From assembly GCF_000986865.1 (NCBI RefSeq), contig NZ_LAVS01000020.1:1-53280 (forward strand): 53,280 nt of DNA, given 5' to 3'. This DNA comes from Rheinheimera mesophila. Its GTDB lineage: Bacteria > Pseudomonadota > Gammaproteobacteria > Enterobacterales > Alteromonadaceae. Numbering within the stretch: position 1 is the first letter of the stretch; the number at the start of each line of letters is the position of its first letter. Below are positions 40,981 to 49,074 of the stretch, piece by piece. The notes under the pieces are model-generated. The model searched no databases. It was not told the DNA's origin and worked only from the letters and a program-made list of their open reading frames with translations. Made by a program: the position numbers and the translations under genes.

Positions 40981-42441
40981 CTACTTTCTATTGGCAGCGA
41001 TAGCTGATTTCTGGTTCAGAGCCAATGGCTCTGACTCTGTGAGCTCTAAACCCCCTGCAAAAGCGCGGTAGACAGAGACTAAACGCTGAAAGCTTTGGAC
41101 TGACAGCACAGCTTGCTGATCGCGGGCAGCTAACCACTCGCGCTCAGCGTCCAGCAAGTCCAGAAATTCCGTAGTACCAGCTTCGTATTGAGCCCGGGTC
41201 AGTTGCACGGCCTGTTCTGTTGCTGCGACTTGCTGCTGGGCACTTAACTGTTGCTCCCGGCTGGTTCTGTAGCCTTGTAGCGAGCTTTGCATTTGCGCCA
41301 GTGCATCAAATACCGTTTGCTGGAAGCGGGCAAAAGCCATTTGTTGTGTCGCTTCAGCTCCCCGGATGCGTGACTGTATAGAGCTCAATTCTGTCGCTTG
41401 CCAGCGTAAACTCGGCGCTATACTCCAGGCTTCGTTTTGTGAACCCAGGCTCAGGCCTGGGCTGGAAATAAAGCCTAAAAAGCCACTGACAGACACTTCA
41501 GGATACAACTCTGCTGTCGCTACTCCGATATCTGCGGTGCTGGCCGCCAGTTCACGTTCGGCCACTGCCACATCAGTTCTGAACTTTAAGTAGTTGTGCT
41601 GATTGGCAAAAGACAGAGGTTTGTTTAATTCAGGCAATGCCTCTGGGCGATTTTTTACTAAGGCACTGTCCAGCACAAACTGTTCAGCCGGTTGCGCCAC
41701 CAGCGCTGCCAGCGTGGCACTCGCCTGAGCTTTGGCAAACTGGTGTTGCGGTATTGTGCTTTGTAACTGATACATCTGCGCGTCGATACGGCTGATTTCC
41801 AGATCGGAAGCGAAACCTGCATCACGACGCGCCAGAATAATCTGCTTAGTGCGACGTAAATTCCCCAGGTTTTGTTCGGCCACCGTCAGACGCAATTCAG
41901 CACCGCGGTAGTCGCCATAACTGGCGGCGACCTGAGCTAATAATTGTACTTTAGCCTCTTGCCAGGCCAGCTCTGCACCCTGAGCTCTGGCGTTGGCGGC
42001 TTCAGCAGCGCGGCGCAGTTTGCCAAATAAATCTAAATCCCAGCTCAACGCCCCGCCAAAGTTTGCCTGGCGCTGAATTTGGCCGGCATCTACTGTTGCA
42101 CTGTCCGGCACCTGATTGTTTTGCTGACTCGCCGTGATGTCCAGACGAGGCAGGCCAGCATTGTCGCTGTCTTCAAAGGCGGCATAAGCACGTTTTACGT
42201 TGGCTTCTGCTGCAGCCAAGGTTTGATTATTCAGCAGCGCTTTTTCAATCAACTGGCTTAATACCGGATCGTTAAACTGTTGCCACCAGTGGTGAGCTTT
42301 ATCCGCTGCTCTGTATTGAACAGGCAGTGGGACTTGATTCGCTGCCGCAGGCGCCGCATAACTTGGCCCAACCGCAGCACAGCCTAATAACAGGGAGGCT
42401 AAGGCCACACTAATGGCTGTCAAGCGAAGCGTTTTATGCAT
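40981..42441 (-). CDS. RND efflux outer membrane lipoprotein (NodT/OprM-like)
   Basis: A 486-residue outer membrane factor. The lipobox ASLLLGC places the lipid on Cys21. The body has two OEP repeats with coiled-coil arms (LAAAEANVKRAYAAFEDSDNAGLPRLD, RLTVAEQNLGNLRRTKQIILARRDAGF and AEQAVQLTRAQYEAGTTEFLDLLDAEREW). It forms the outer membrane channel of the tripartite pump. The ATG at 42441 overlaps the end of the RND permease gene by 8 bases, with GAGGAG just upstream, so the genes are translationally coupled. The final residues (TESEPLALNQ) are encoded across a copy of the CAGAGCC palindrome. Confidence 0.94.
   Translation of the reverse strand: MHKTLRLTAISVALASLLLGCAAVGPSYAAPAAANQVPLPVQYRAADKAHHWWQQFNDPVLSQLIEKALLNNQTLAAAEANVKRAYAAFEDSDNAGLPRLDITASQQNNQVPDSATVDAGQIQRQANFGGALSWDLDLFGKLRRAAEAANARAQGAELAWQEAKVQLLAQVAASYGDYRGAELRLTVAEQNLGNLRRTKQIILARRDAGFASDLEISRIDAQMYQLQSTIPQHQFAKAQASATLAALVAQPAEQFVLDSALVKNRPEALPELNKPLSFANQHNYLKFRTDVAVAERELAASTADIGVATAELYPEVSVSGFLGFISSPGLSLGSQNEAWSIAPSLRWQATELSSIQSRIRGAEATQQMAFARFQQTVFDALAQMQSSLQGYRTSREQQLSAQQQVAATEQAVQLTRAQYEAGTTEFLDLLDAEREWLAARDQQAVLSVQSFQRLVSVYRAFAGGLELTESEPLALNQKSAIAANRK
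41016..41034. repeat. Palindrome TCAGAGCC-AAT-GGCTCTGA inside the outer membrane factor gene
   Basis: An 8-bp inverted repeat with the same CAGAGCC/GGCTCTG core as those at 724-755 and 40912-40933. It lies within the last codons of the OprM-like gene. Confidence 0.55.
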
Positions 42442-45400
42442 GATGAGTCTCCTCAGTGGTTGCAGTTGCATGGTGTTGCGCCAGTTGGCGGTCACGGCGT
42501 TTGGCCAGAGCGTAATAAAACAGTGGTGTTAAAATCAGACCGAACACAGTGACACCGATCATGCCCGCGAATACAGCCACCCCCATGGCCTGACGCATTT
42601 CTGCACCTGCTCCGCTTGAGAACACCATAGGCACCACACCCATAATAAAGGCGATGGAGGTCATTAAAATCGGACGCAGACGTAAGCGGGCAGCTTCGAG
42701 AATCGCATCCATCGTCTTCATGCCGTGGTCCTGCAACTCTTTGGCAAATTCGACTATTAAGATGGCGTTTTTCGTTGCCAGCCCCACCAGCACTATCAGG
42801 CCTATCTGGGTGAAGATGTTGTTATCACCGCCATAGATCCAGACACCTGTCATGGCCGACAACAAGGTCATAGGCACAATCAGGATAATAGCCAGTGGTA
42901 AAGTTAAGCTTTCGTACTGAGCTGCCAATACCATAAACACCAGCAGGATCACCAAGGGGAAGATCAGCAGCTCTGCATTACCAGCCAGAATTTGCTGGTA
43001 GGTCAGTTCTGTCCACTCGTAGGTCATACCTTGAGGTAAGGTTTCCGCCAGAATTTTTTCAATAGCAGCCTGAGCTTCGCCTGTGCTGTAACCTGCAGCA
43101 GGGCCACCGTTAATTTCTGCTGTGGTGTAACCGTTGTAGTGCATCACACGGTCAGGGCCAGCAGAATGTTTGACGTTGATGAAAGAGCCCAGCGGGATCA
43201 TTTCACCGGCGTTGTTGCGTACTTTGAGCTGACGAATTTGTTCAGGGTCCTGACGGAATTGTTGATCCGCTTGCACATTCACCTGATAAGTCCGGCCAAA
43301 CTGGTTGAAGTCGTTGACATAAGCTGAGCCCATATAAACCTGCAGCGTCTGGAATATCTCATCCAGGTTCACACCTTGTTGTTTGGCTTTGGTCCGGTCC
43401 ACTTCTAAATCCAGTTGAGGTACATTCACCTGATAACTGGAGAACACACCGGCCAGTTCTGGCGTAGCCCAGGCTTTTTGCATCACCTGCATAGTCACAG
43501 CGGCCAGTTCTTCATAACCTAAGTTGGCTCTGTCCTGAATTTGCAAACGGAAACCGCCTATGGTACCCAAACCCTGAACCGGTGGTGGTGGGAATATCGC
43601 AATAAAGGCGTCCTGAATACCGGCAAACTTCTGGTTTAACGCTGCTGCTATCGCATTGCCTGATAACTCTGGTGAGGTTCTTTGATCGAAGTCATCCAAA
43701 CCGACAAACACAATGCCTGCGCTTGGGCTGTTGGTAAAACCGTTGATCGACAAGCCTGGGAAGGAAATCGAGTTCGCTACACCCGGATGTTCAGCCGCAA
43801 TACGGGACATTTCTTTAATCACAGCTTCAGTTCTGTCTAAAGACGACGCGTCTGGTAACTGCGCAAAAGCCACTAAGTACTGTTTGTCCTGACCAGGCAC
43901 ATAACCTGTAGGAGTTTGCTGGAACTGTACTGCAGTCAGACCCACTAAACCAATGTACAGAATACCGATAATGCCACCGAACCGAATCACTTTACGCACC
44001 ATCAGGCCGTAGCCTTTGGACGCTCTGTTAAACAGACGGTTAAAAGGGTTAAATAACCAACTGCCAAAGGCTTTGTTTAAACCACGGGTTAAGGCATCAG
44101 GCTTGGCGCCATGAGGTTTTAACAGCAGAGCTGATAAAGCCGGGCTTAAGGTCAAAGAGTTCAGCGCTGAAATAAAAGTGGAGATGGTAATAGTTAAGGC
44201 AAATTGCTTATAAAACTGGCCAGTTAAACCCGACATAAAGGCTGTAGGAATAAACACCGCAGCCAAGACCAAAGTGGTCGCAACTATAGGGCCTGTCACT
44301 TCTTTCATGGCTTTTTGCGTAGCGGCCATAGGAGATAAGCCATCGGCAATATTCCGCTCGACGTTTTCTACTACCACTATGGCGTCATCCACTACTATAC
44401 CTATGGCCAACACTAAGCCAAATAAAGATAAAGCGTTTAATGAAAAGCCCAGCATATGCATAAAAGCAAAGGTACCGACCAAAGATACAGGCACAGCCAC
44501 TAACGGAATAATCGAGGCACGCCAGGTTTGCAGGAAGAGCACCACCACCAGCACCACCAGTAAGATAGCCTCCAGCAAGGTTTTGACCACAGCTTCAATA
44601 GAACCACGCACAAAAACGGTTGGGTCGTAGACGATGTCGTAGGTTAAACCTTCAGGGAAACTTTTCGACAATTCAGCCATAGTGGCGCGCACATCATCCG
44701 AAATCTGAATCGCATTAGAGCCCGACGCCTGGAAAATAGGAATAGCCACGGCATCTTTGTTATTCAGCAAAGAGCGCAGTGCATAAGACTGAGCACCTAA
44801 TTCGACCCGGCCAATATCACGGACACGGGTGACTTCGCCGTTTTCACCCACTTTGACGATAATGTCAGCAAATTCCTGCTCTGTGGTTAAACGGCCTTTG
44901 ACGTTGATCAGAATCTGGAAATCACTGTCGCCGGCAGGCTGAGCGCCTAAAGAACCGGCCGCGGCCTGTTGGTTCTGTTCACGGATAGCAGTTAAAACCT
45001 GAGCCGGGGATAAACCCACAGCCGAGACTTTATTCGGGTCCAGCCAGATACGTAAGCTGTATTCGCTGGCACCAAATAAACGTACAGCACCTACACCTTC
45101 AATGCGGGCTAATTCGTCTTTCACGTTCAGCGCCGCATAGTTCGACAAATACAACATATCGTATCTGTCATCCGGTGAGGTTAAATGCACCACCATGGTT
45201 AAGTCTGGTGAAGATTTCTCTGTCACTACGCCTAAACGCTGTACTTCCTGTGGCAGACGGGGTCTGGCCCGGTCAACCCGGCTTTGTACCTGAGTCTGAG
45301 CACGGTCCACATCTGTGCCTATCGCAAAAGTGATGGTTAAGGTCATACGGCCGTCAGAGGTCGCCTGAGACGACATATACAGCATGTTTTCCACACCGTT

Positions 45401-45610
45401 GATTTCCTGCTCCAAAGGCGAGGCTACAGTGTCGGCTATGACCTTAGGGTTCGCGCCCGGATAGTTGGCCGTGACTACTACAGTAGGCGGGACCACCTCA
45501 GGGTATTCAGTAATAGGCAGTTGCCAGACGGCTAAGGCGCCACCGATAAAAATCAGCAGCGACAGCACAGCGGCAAAAATAGGTCTTTTGATAAAATATT
45601 GCGATAACAT
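42434..45610 (-). CDS. RND efflux transporter permease (HAE1 family)
   Basis: A 1058-residue RND pump, the normal length. It begins MLSQYFIKRPIFAAVLSLLIFIGGALAVWQLPITEYPEVVPPTVVV, has the central GLVLAIGIVVDDAIVVVENVERNI with the proton-relay Asp pair, and the paired second-half GLIVLVGLATKNAILIVEFAKEL. Two large periplasmic loops lie between. HAE1 pumps export antibiotics, dyes and solvents; the substrate cannot be told from sequence. It is the middle gene of an MFP-RND-OMF operon on the minus strand, 9 bases after the MFP gene, under a TetR-regulated promoter. Confidence 0.97.
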   Translation of the reverse strand: MLSQYFIKRPIFAAVLSLLIFIGGALAVWQLPITEYPEVVPPTVVVTANYPGANPKVIADTVASPLEQEINGVENMLYMSSQATSDGRMTLTITFAIGTDVDRAQTQVQSRVDRARPRLPQEVQRLGVVTEKSSPDLTMVVHLTSPDDRYDMLYLSNYAALNVKDELARIEGVGAVRLFGASEYSLRIWLDPNKVSAVGLSPAQVLTAIREQNQQAAAGSLGAQPAGDSDFQILINVKGRLTTEQEFADIIVKVGENGEVTRVRDIGRVELGAQSYALRSLLNNKDAVAIPIFQASGSNAIQISDDVRATMAELSKSFPEGLTYDIVYDPTVFVRGSIEAVVKTLLEAILLVVLVVVLFLQTWRASIIPLVAVPVSLVGTFAFMHMLGFSLNALSLFGLVLAIGIVVDDAIVVVENVERNIADGLSPMAATQKAMKEVTGPIVATTLVLAAVFIPTAFMSGLTGQFYKQFALTITISTFISALNSLTLSPALSALLLKPHGAKPDALTRGLNKAFGSWLFNPFNRLFNRASKGYGLMVRKVIRFGGIIGILYIGLVGLTAVQFQQTPTGYVPGQDKQYLVAFAQLPDASSLDRTEAVIKEMSRIAAEHPGVANSISFPGLSINGFTNSPSAGIVFVGLDDFDQRTSPELSGNAIAAALNQKFAGIQDAFIAIFPPPPVQGLGTIGGFRLQIQDRANLGYEELAAVTMQVMQKAWATPELAGVFSSYQVNVPQLDLEVDRTKAKQQGVNLDEIFQTLQVYMGSAYVNDFNQFGRTYQVNVQADQQFRQDPEQIRQLKVRNNAGEMIPLGSFINVKHSAGPDRVMHYNGYTTAEINGGPAAGYSTGEAQAAIEKILAETLPQGMTYEWTELTYQQILAGNAELLIFPLVILLVFMVLAAQYESLTLPLAIILIVPMTLLSAMTGVWIYGGDNNIFTQIGLIVLVGLATKNAILIVEFAKELQDHGMKTMDAILEAARLRLRPILMTSIAFIMGVVPMVFSSGAGAEMRQAMGVAVFAGMIGVTVFGLILTPLFYYALAKRRDRQLAQHHATATTEETHHA

Positions 45611-45619
45611 ATTCGTTCC

Positions 45620-46879
45620 TTAACCCTGATTAGCGGCCTGATTTACAGCCTCTGCCTGTTCGGTAGCTGCAGTTAATTCCTGCTTGCTGTCTTGCTCTAA
45701 CTGCTGCTGTTCAGCTCTTAAGCTGGTTAACTGCTCTGAGGTTGCCATCTCGACCAATTTAGGCTGGATTGTCATGGCAGGACGTACCCGTTGCAGACCA
45801 TTCACCACAATCCGATCGGATGGGTTCAAACCTTTGCTGATAATGCGCAGGCCATTCACTTTTTCACCTAAAGTGACAGGGCGGTATTCCAACTGGTTTT
45901 CGTTATTCACCACTAAGACAAACTTGTTGCTTAAGTCTGTGCCTATGGCTTTGTCGTCGATCAAAATACCCTGATACGCATTGCTGCCGACCAGTTTTAA
46001 GCGGGCGAATAAACCAGGTATTAATTTGTTATCGACGTTTTCAAAGGTCGCGCGGGCTCGGATAGTGCCAGTCTGGGCATTGATACTGTTATCGATAAAG
46101 TCGATGCTGCCGACATAACCAAAGTCACTGTCACCAGCCAAAGCCATGTACACCGTATTATGGGCGGTGCGTTGCTGCGCTCTGTTACCTGCTTCGGCCA
46201 GTTGCACATATTTCAGATAGGTCTGCTCATCGGCATCAAAATACGCATACATTTTGCTGGTGCTGACTAAGGTCGTCAGTTGGCTGCTGCCAGCCTGCAC
46301 AAAGTTACCTGCAGTGATTTGCGCATAAGACACCCGGCCGGAAATAGGCGCTTTCACCTGAGTGAACGACAAATCCAGTTCAGCACGTTGCAAGGCGGCT
46401 TTGACCGAAGCCACGGTAGCGGCTGATTGCAGCTTGCGACTTAACCGGGTGTCCAATACTTCTTCCGAGATAGCCCGTTGTTTTTTTAAGGCGGCGGCGC
46501 GACGGTAATCATTATCCGCCAGTTTTTGTGCGGTTTCGGCGTTGGTTAATTCAGCTTTTAGCCGTGCGACTTCAGCGGCGAAAGGACGGGCGTCAATCTG
46601 GAATAACAGATCGCCTTGTTTGACTAAAGCACCCTCAGTGAAAAATACCTGTTCGATATAACCTGAGACCCGTGGTACTAAAGTGACGGTTTCAGGCGCT
46701 TGTAAGCGGCCGGTGAACTCATCCCACTCAGTGATTTTTTCCTGTACTACTGTTGCCACGTTAATTTCCGGTGCTGCCATAGCGCCCGGTGCTGCGGCTT
46801 CAGGACTGCCACAAGCGGATAACACTAAGGCGGCGATGCTTCCCAAGACAAAGGTACGAATAGTGCTGTTGCTGCTCAT
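45620..46879 (-). CDS. RND efflux periplasmic adaptor (membrane fusion protein)
   Basis: A 419-residue adaptor lipoprotein. The lipobox is LVLSACGS (Cys23). The lipoyl/barrel-sandwich domain includes SGYIEQVFFTEGALVKQGDLLFQID, then an alpha-hairpin (AEVARLKAELTNAETAQKLADNDYRRAAALKKQRAIS), the second lipoyl half (LDLSFTQVKAPISGRVSYAQI) and a beta-barrel. It bridges the pump and the outer membrane channel. The ATG at 46879 has GAGG at about 8 bases; the in-frame TTG upstream (46906) is less likely. It is the first gene of the operon and lies directly behind the TetR-controlled promoter. Confidence 0.95.
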   Translation of the reverse strand: MSSNSTIRTFVLGSIAALVLSACGSPEAAAPGAMAAPEINVATVVQEKITEWDEFTGRLQAPETVTLVPRVSGYIEQVFFTEGALVKQGDLLFQIDARPFAAEVARLKAELTNAETAQKLADNDYRRAAALKKQRAISEEVLDTRLSRKLQSAATVASVKAALQRAELDLSFTQVKAPISGRVSYAQITAGNFVQAGSSQLTTLVSTSKMYAYFDADEQTYLKYVQLAEAGNRAQQRTAHNTVYMALAGDSDFGYVGSIDFIDNSINAQTGTIRARATFENVDNKLIPGLFARLKLVGSNAYQGILIDDKAIGTDLSNKFVLVVNNENQLEYRPVTLGEKVNGLRIISKGLNPSDRIVVNGLQRVRPAMTIQPKLVEMATSEQLTSLRAEQQQLEQDSKQELTAATEQAEAVNQAANQG

Positions 46880-46959
46880 GACATTTTCCTCAATCAGTTC
46901 GATCAATAAAGAGAGTTAGTTTCAACTTCTGTTGTACAAACTAGTTTCATCTGTTAGTT

Positions 46960-47029
46960 TTGTACTGGTCGGTAAATATATAGAAGTCCGGACAGGAGTC
47001 AATCGTTATTTTGTACTGACCGGTAAATA
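46960..47029. promoter_or_regulatory. Efflux operon promoter flanked by two TetR operators
   Basis: TTGTACTGGTCGGTAAATA (46960-46978) and TTGTACTGACCGGTAAATA (47011-47029) differ at two positions. On the minus strand a -35 TTGACT (complement of 46997-47002) and a -10 TATATT (complement of 46975-46980), spaced by 16, lie between them. The first operator overlaps the -10 box. The core TACTGACCGGTA is a typical imperfect TetR palindrome. Confidence 0.8.
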
Positions 47030-47261
47030 AATATGGAATCTTTAGAACTTAACAAAAAAACTTTGGTTATAAGCCGAAGTTTGATGGTTAGCAGGAGCTA
47101 CTGCGCGAAGAGCTGTCAAGCTGAGTGCAGCATAAAACGGCGCTCGTTTTTGCTGAATATCTAAAAGCCGCTGAACATTGCCTAAAACTATTTCGCGATA
47201 AAAAAGTCAAAAGCAGGCAAAGCAACTGGTCTGTCAAGATAAGTTGCTAGCTTACACTATA

Positions 47262-47280
47262 TTGTACCGAATGGTAAATA
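47262..47280. promoter_or_regulatory. Third TetR operator, next to the tetR promoter
   Basis: TTGTACCGAATGGTAAATA matches the two sites over the efflux promoter (14-16 of 19 positions). It lies 66 bases before the tetR start and fits autoregulation. Confidence 0.7.
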
Positions 47281-47346
47281 TTCCTTACTGGACATGTGTT
47301 GCCTCGCGGTTTATGCTAGGGCATCCTTTTTAATCCGGAGTTTGAA

Positions 47347-47979
47347 ATGTCAGCAACAGCGGTTACACCAGCGCCAACAGTGGGACGCCCGCGCGCTTTT
47401 GACATGGAGAAGGCCTTACAAAAGGCGCTGGAGGTTTTCTGGCGCAAAGGTTATGAAGGCGCATCTTTACCTGATTTATGCGAAGCCATGGGCATCAACA
47501 AACCTAGTTTGTATGCGGCTTTTGGCAATAAAGAGCAGTTATTTCTAAAAGCTATTGAGTTGTACGAAAACCGCCCCTGTGCGTTTTTTTACCCGGCGCT
47601 AGAAAAACAAAGCTCCTATGAAGTCGTTCAACATATGCTCTGTGGTGCGGCCAGTGCCAATGCTGATCCAAATAATCCACCGGGTTGTGTCATAGTGCAG
47701 GGTGCTCTGGCTTGCAGCGAGTCTGCAGCTTTTGTTAAAGAAGCCTTGATTATAAAGCGTAGAGCCGGCGAAGCGGCTTTGTGCACCCGGTTGCAACGAG
47801 CCAAAGACGAAGGTGATTTGCCGGCAGATGCTGATCCTGCGGCTTTGGCCCGCTATATAGGGGCTGTGTTGCAGGGCATGGCGATACAAGCCACCAGCGG
47901 TGCAAGCTGCGCTGAATTAAAACAGGTGGCTGAGACAGTACTCAGTGCCTGGCCTGGTAAGAGACCAGAGCCGTGTTAA
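47347..47979 (+). CDS. TetR family repressor of the RND efflux operon
   Basis: A 210-residue TetR-type regulator. The helix-turn-helix (about 15-60) reads FDMEKALQKALEVFWRKGYEGASLPDLCEAMGINKPSLYAAFGNKEQLF; the rest is a helical ligand domain with several Cys (PGCVIVQGALACSESAAF). The divergent operon encodes a complete RND pump, and three near-identical operators lie between, so local repression relieved by a pump substrate is very likely. The ATG at 47347 has GGAG at 9 bases. It ends in a terminator with a T run. Confidence 0.93.
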   Translation: MSATAVTPAPTVGRPRAFDMEKALQKALEVFWRKGYEGASLPDLCEAMGINKPSLYAAFGNKEQLFLKAIELYENRPCAFFYPALEKQSSYEVVQHMLCGAASANADPNNPPGCVIVQGALACSESAAFVKEALIIKRRAGEAALCTRLQRAKDEGDLPADADPAALARYIGAVLQGMAIQATSGASCAELKQVAETVLSAWPGKRPEPC

Positions 47980-47982
47980 AAC

Positions 47983-48008
47983 AAGGGGACGTCTTCAGTC
48001 CCCTTTTT
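47983..48008 (+). terminator. Rho-independent terminator of the tetR gene
   Basis: AAGGGGAC (47983-47990) pairs with GTCCCCTT (47998-48005) around a 7-base loop, followed by T's to 48008. Confidence 0.85.
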
Positions 48009-48106
48009 CATTAAATTCCTGATCACACTAAAGTTTTATTATCTTCTTTGGCACTCTGTAACCCCTCTGCTAGTGTTTAACCATACACTTTCCGCTTGAG
48101 GTTGTG

Positions 48107-49039
48107 ATGGCATTTTCTCAGCAGAAATTTCAGCAAAAGCTACTCGAATTCATCGATGTGTGTAACGACGGTTATGCCATTTTAACTGCCGATGACAAGA
48201 TGCTCGGTTGCAATCAGGCGTTTTGCGATATCTTTTATCAGGATCAGCGCAAAATGCAGGAGATTTCTTTTGACGATTTGATGCGGTTGGCTTTTTTTGA
48301 ACGCAAAGGGATCCGGATTGAAGCGGATGATATTGAGCAGTGGTTGTCACAAGCGCATCAGCTTCGCAGGCAGAATCCATTCCGGCTGTTTGAAGTGGAT
48401 TTACTGGATGGCCGCTGGTTTTTATTCTCCGAACAAATTCTGCCTTCAGGTGAAATGCTGATCCAGGCTAAAGAAATTACCAAACAAAAAGTGCTGGAGC
48501 ACCAACTACATAGCAAAGTGGCGACTTTAAGCGAGTTAGCCTTAACAGACGAGCTGACCAAAGTGGCCAATCGCCGCTGTTTTGTCGATTCAGTCGAAGC
48601 AGAGCTGGCCCGTTGTCAGCGCATGGATAAACCTGCCGCTTTATTGCTGTTGGACTTAGATTTTTTTAAATCAGTCAACGACACTTATGGTCATCAGGCG
48701 GGGGACGAAGTACTGAAGGCCACAGCCAACAGGATCAAAAAAGCGCTGCGGGAGTACGATATATTTGGCCGTATTGGCGGTGAGGAATTTGCCGTGTTTT
48801 TATCCGAAACTGATCCCGCAACGGCTTTGCATGTGGCAGAGCGGATCAGGGTGATTCTGGCCGATTTTCCGATCAAAGCCGGTATAGCTGAGTTATGTGT
48901 AACGACGTCTATCGGCGTGGCGTTAACCCATGGCGAAAGTGACTTTGAAGAGCTGTATTTACAAGCTGATTCAGCGCTGTATATGGCCAAACGCAATGGC
49001 CGCAACAGAGCGGAGTTATTTTCCTTGCTCAGTGACTGA
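48107..49039 (+). CDS. PAS-like diguanylate cyclase
   Basis: A 310-residue cytosolic c-di-GMP synthase. The N-terminal PAS-like sensor (about 5-125, EFIDVCNDGYAILTADDKMLGCNQAFCDIF) is followed by a short helix and a GGDEF domain. The active-site motif is GGEEF at 224-228 in GRIGGEEFAVF, and the I-site is REYD at 215-218. The sensor lacks an obvious cofactor-binding residue pattern. The ATG at 48107 has GAGG 5 bases upstream; a GTG 3 bases earlier is less likely. It converges on the TonB receptor gene across a strong hairpin. Confidence 0.93.
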   Translation: MAFSQQKFQQKLLEFIDVCNDGYAILTADDKMLGCNQAFCDIFYQDQRKMQEISFDDLMRLAFFERKGIRIEADDIEQWLSQAHQLRRQNPFRLFEVDLLDGRWFLFSEQILPSGEMLIQAKEITKQKVLEHQLHSKVATLSELALTDELTKVANRRCFVDSVEAELARCQRMDKPAALLLLDLDFFKSVNDTYGHQAGDEVLKATANRIKKALREYDIFGRIGGEEFAVFLSETDPATALHVAERIRVILADFPIKAGIAELCVTTSIGVALTHGESDFEELYLQADSALYMAKRNGRNRAELFSLLSD

Positions 49040-49040
49040 A

Positions 49041-49060
49041 AAAGGGCCCGAAGGCCCTTT
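49041..49060. terminator. Terminator between the cyclase and TonB receptor genes
   Basis: AAAGGGCC (49041-49048) pairs with GGCCCTTT (49053-49060) around CGAA. On the minus strand the stem is followed by T5, so it mainly serves the receptor gene. Confidence 0.85.
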
Positions 49061-49074
49061 GCTAATGCTGGTAT

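Larger units (their letters stand above)
46880..47346. other. Divergent intergenic region of the RND operon and its TetR gene
   Basis: 467 bases without a gene. It contains three repressor sites, the efflux promoter (both listed separately), a TTGTACAA palindrome near 46932, and AT-rich sequence before tetR. About 200 bases in the middle (47040-47240) show no recognisable feature. Confidence 0.6.
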
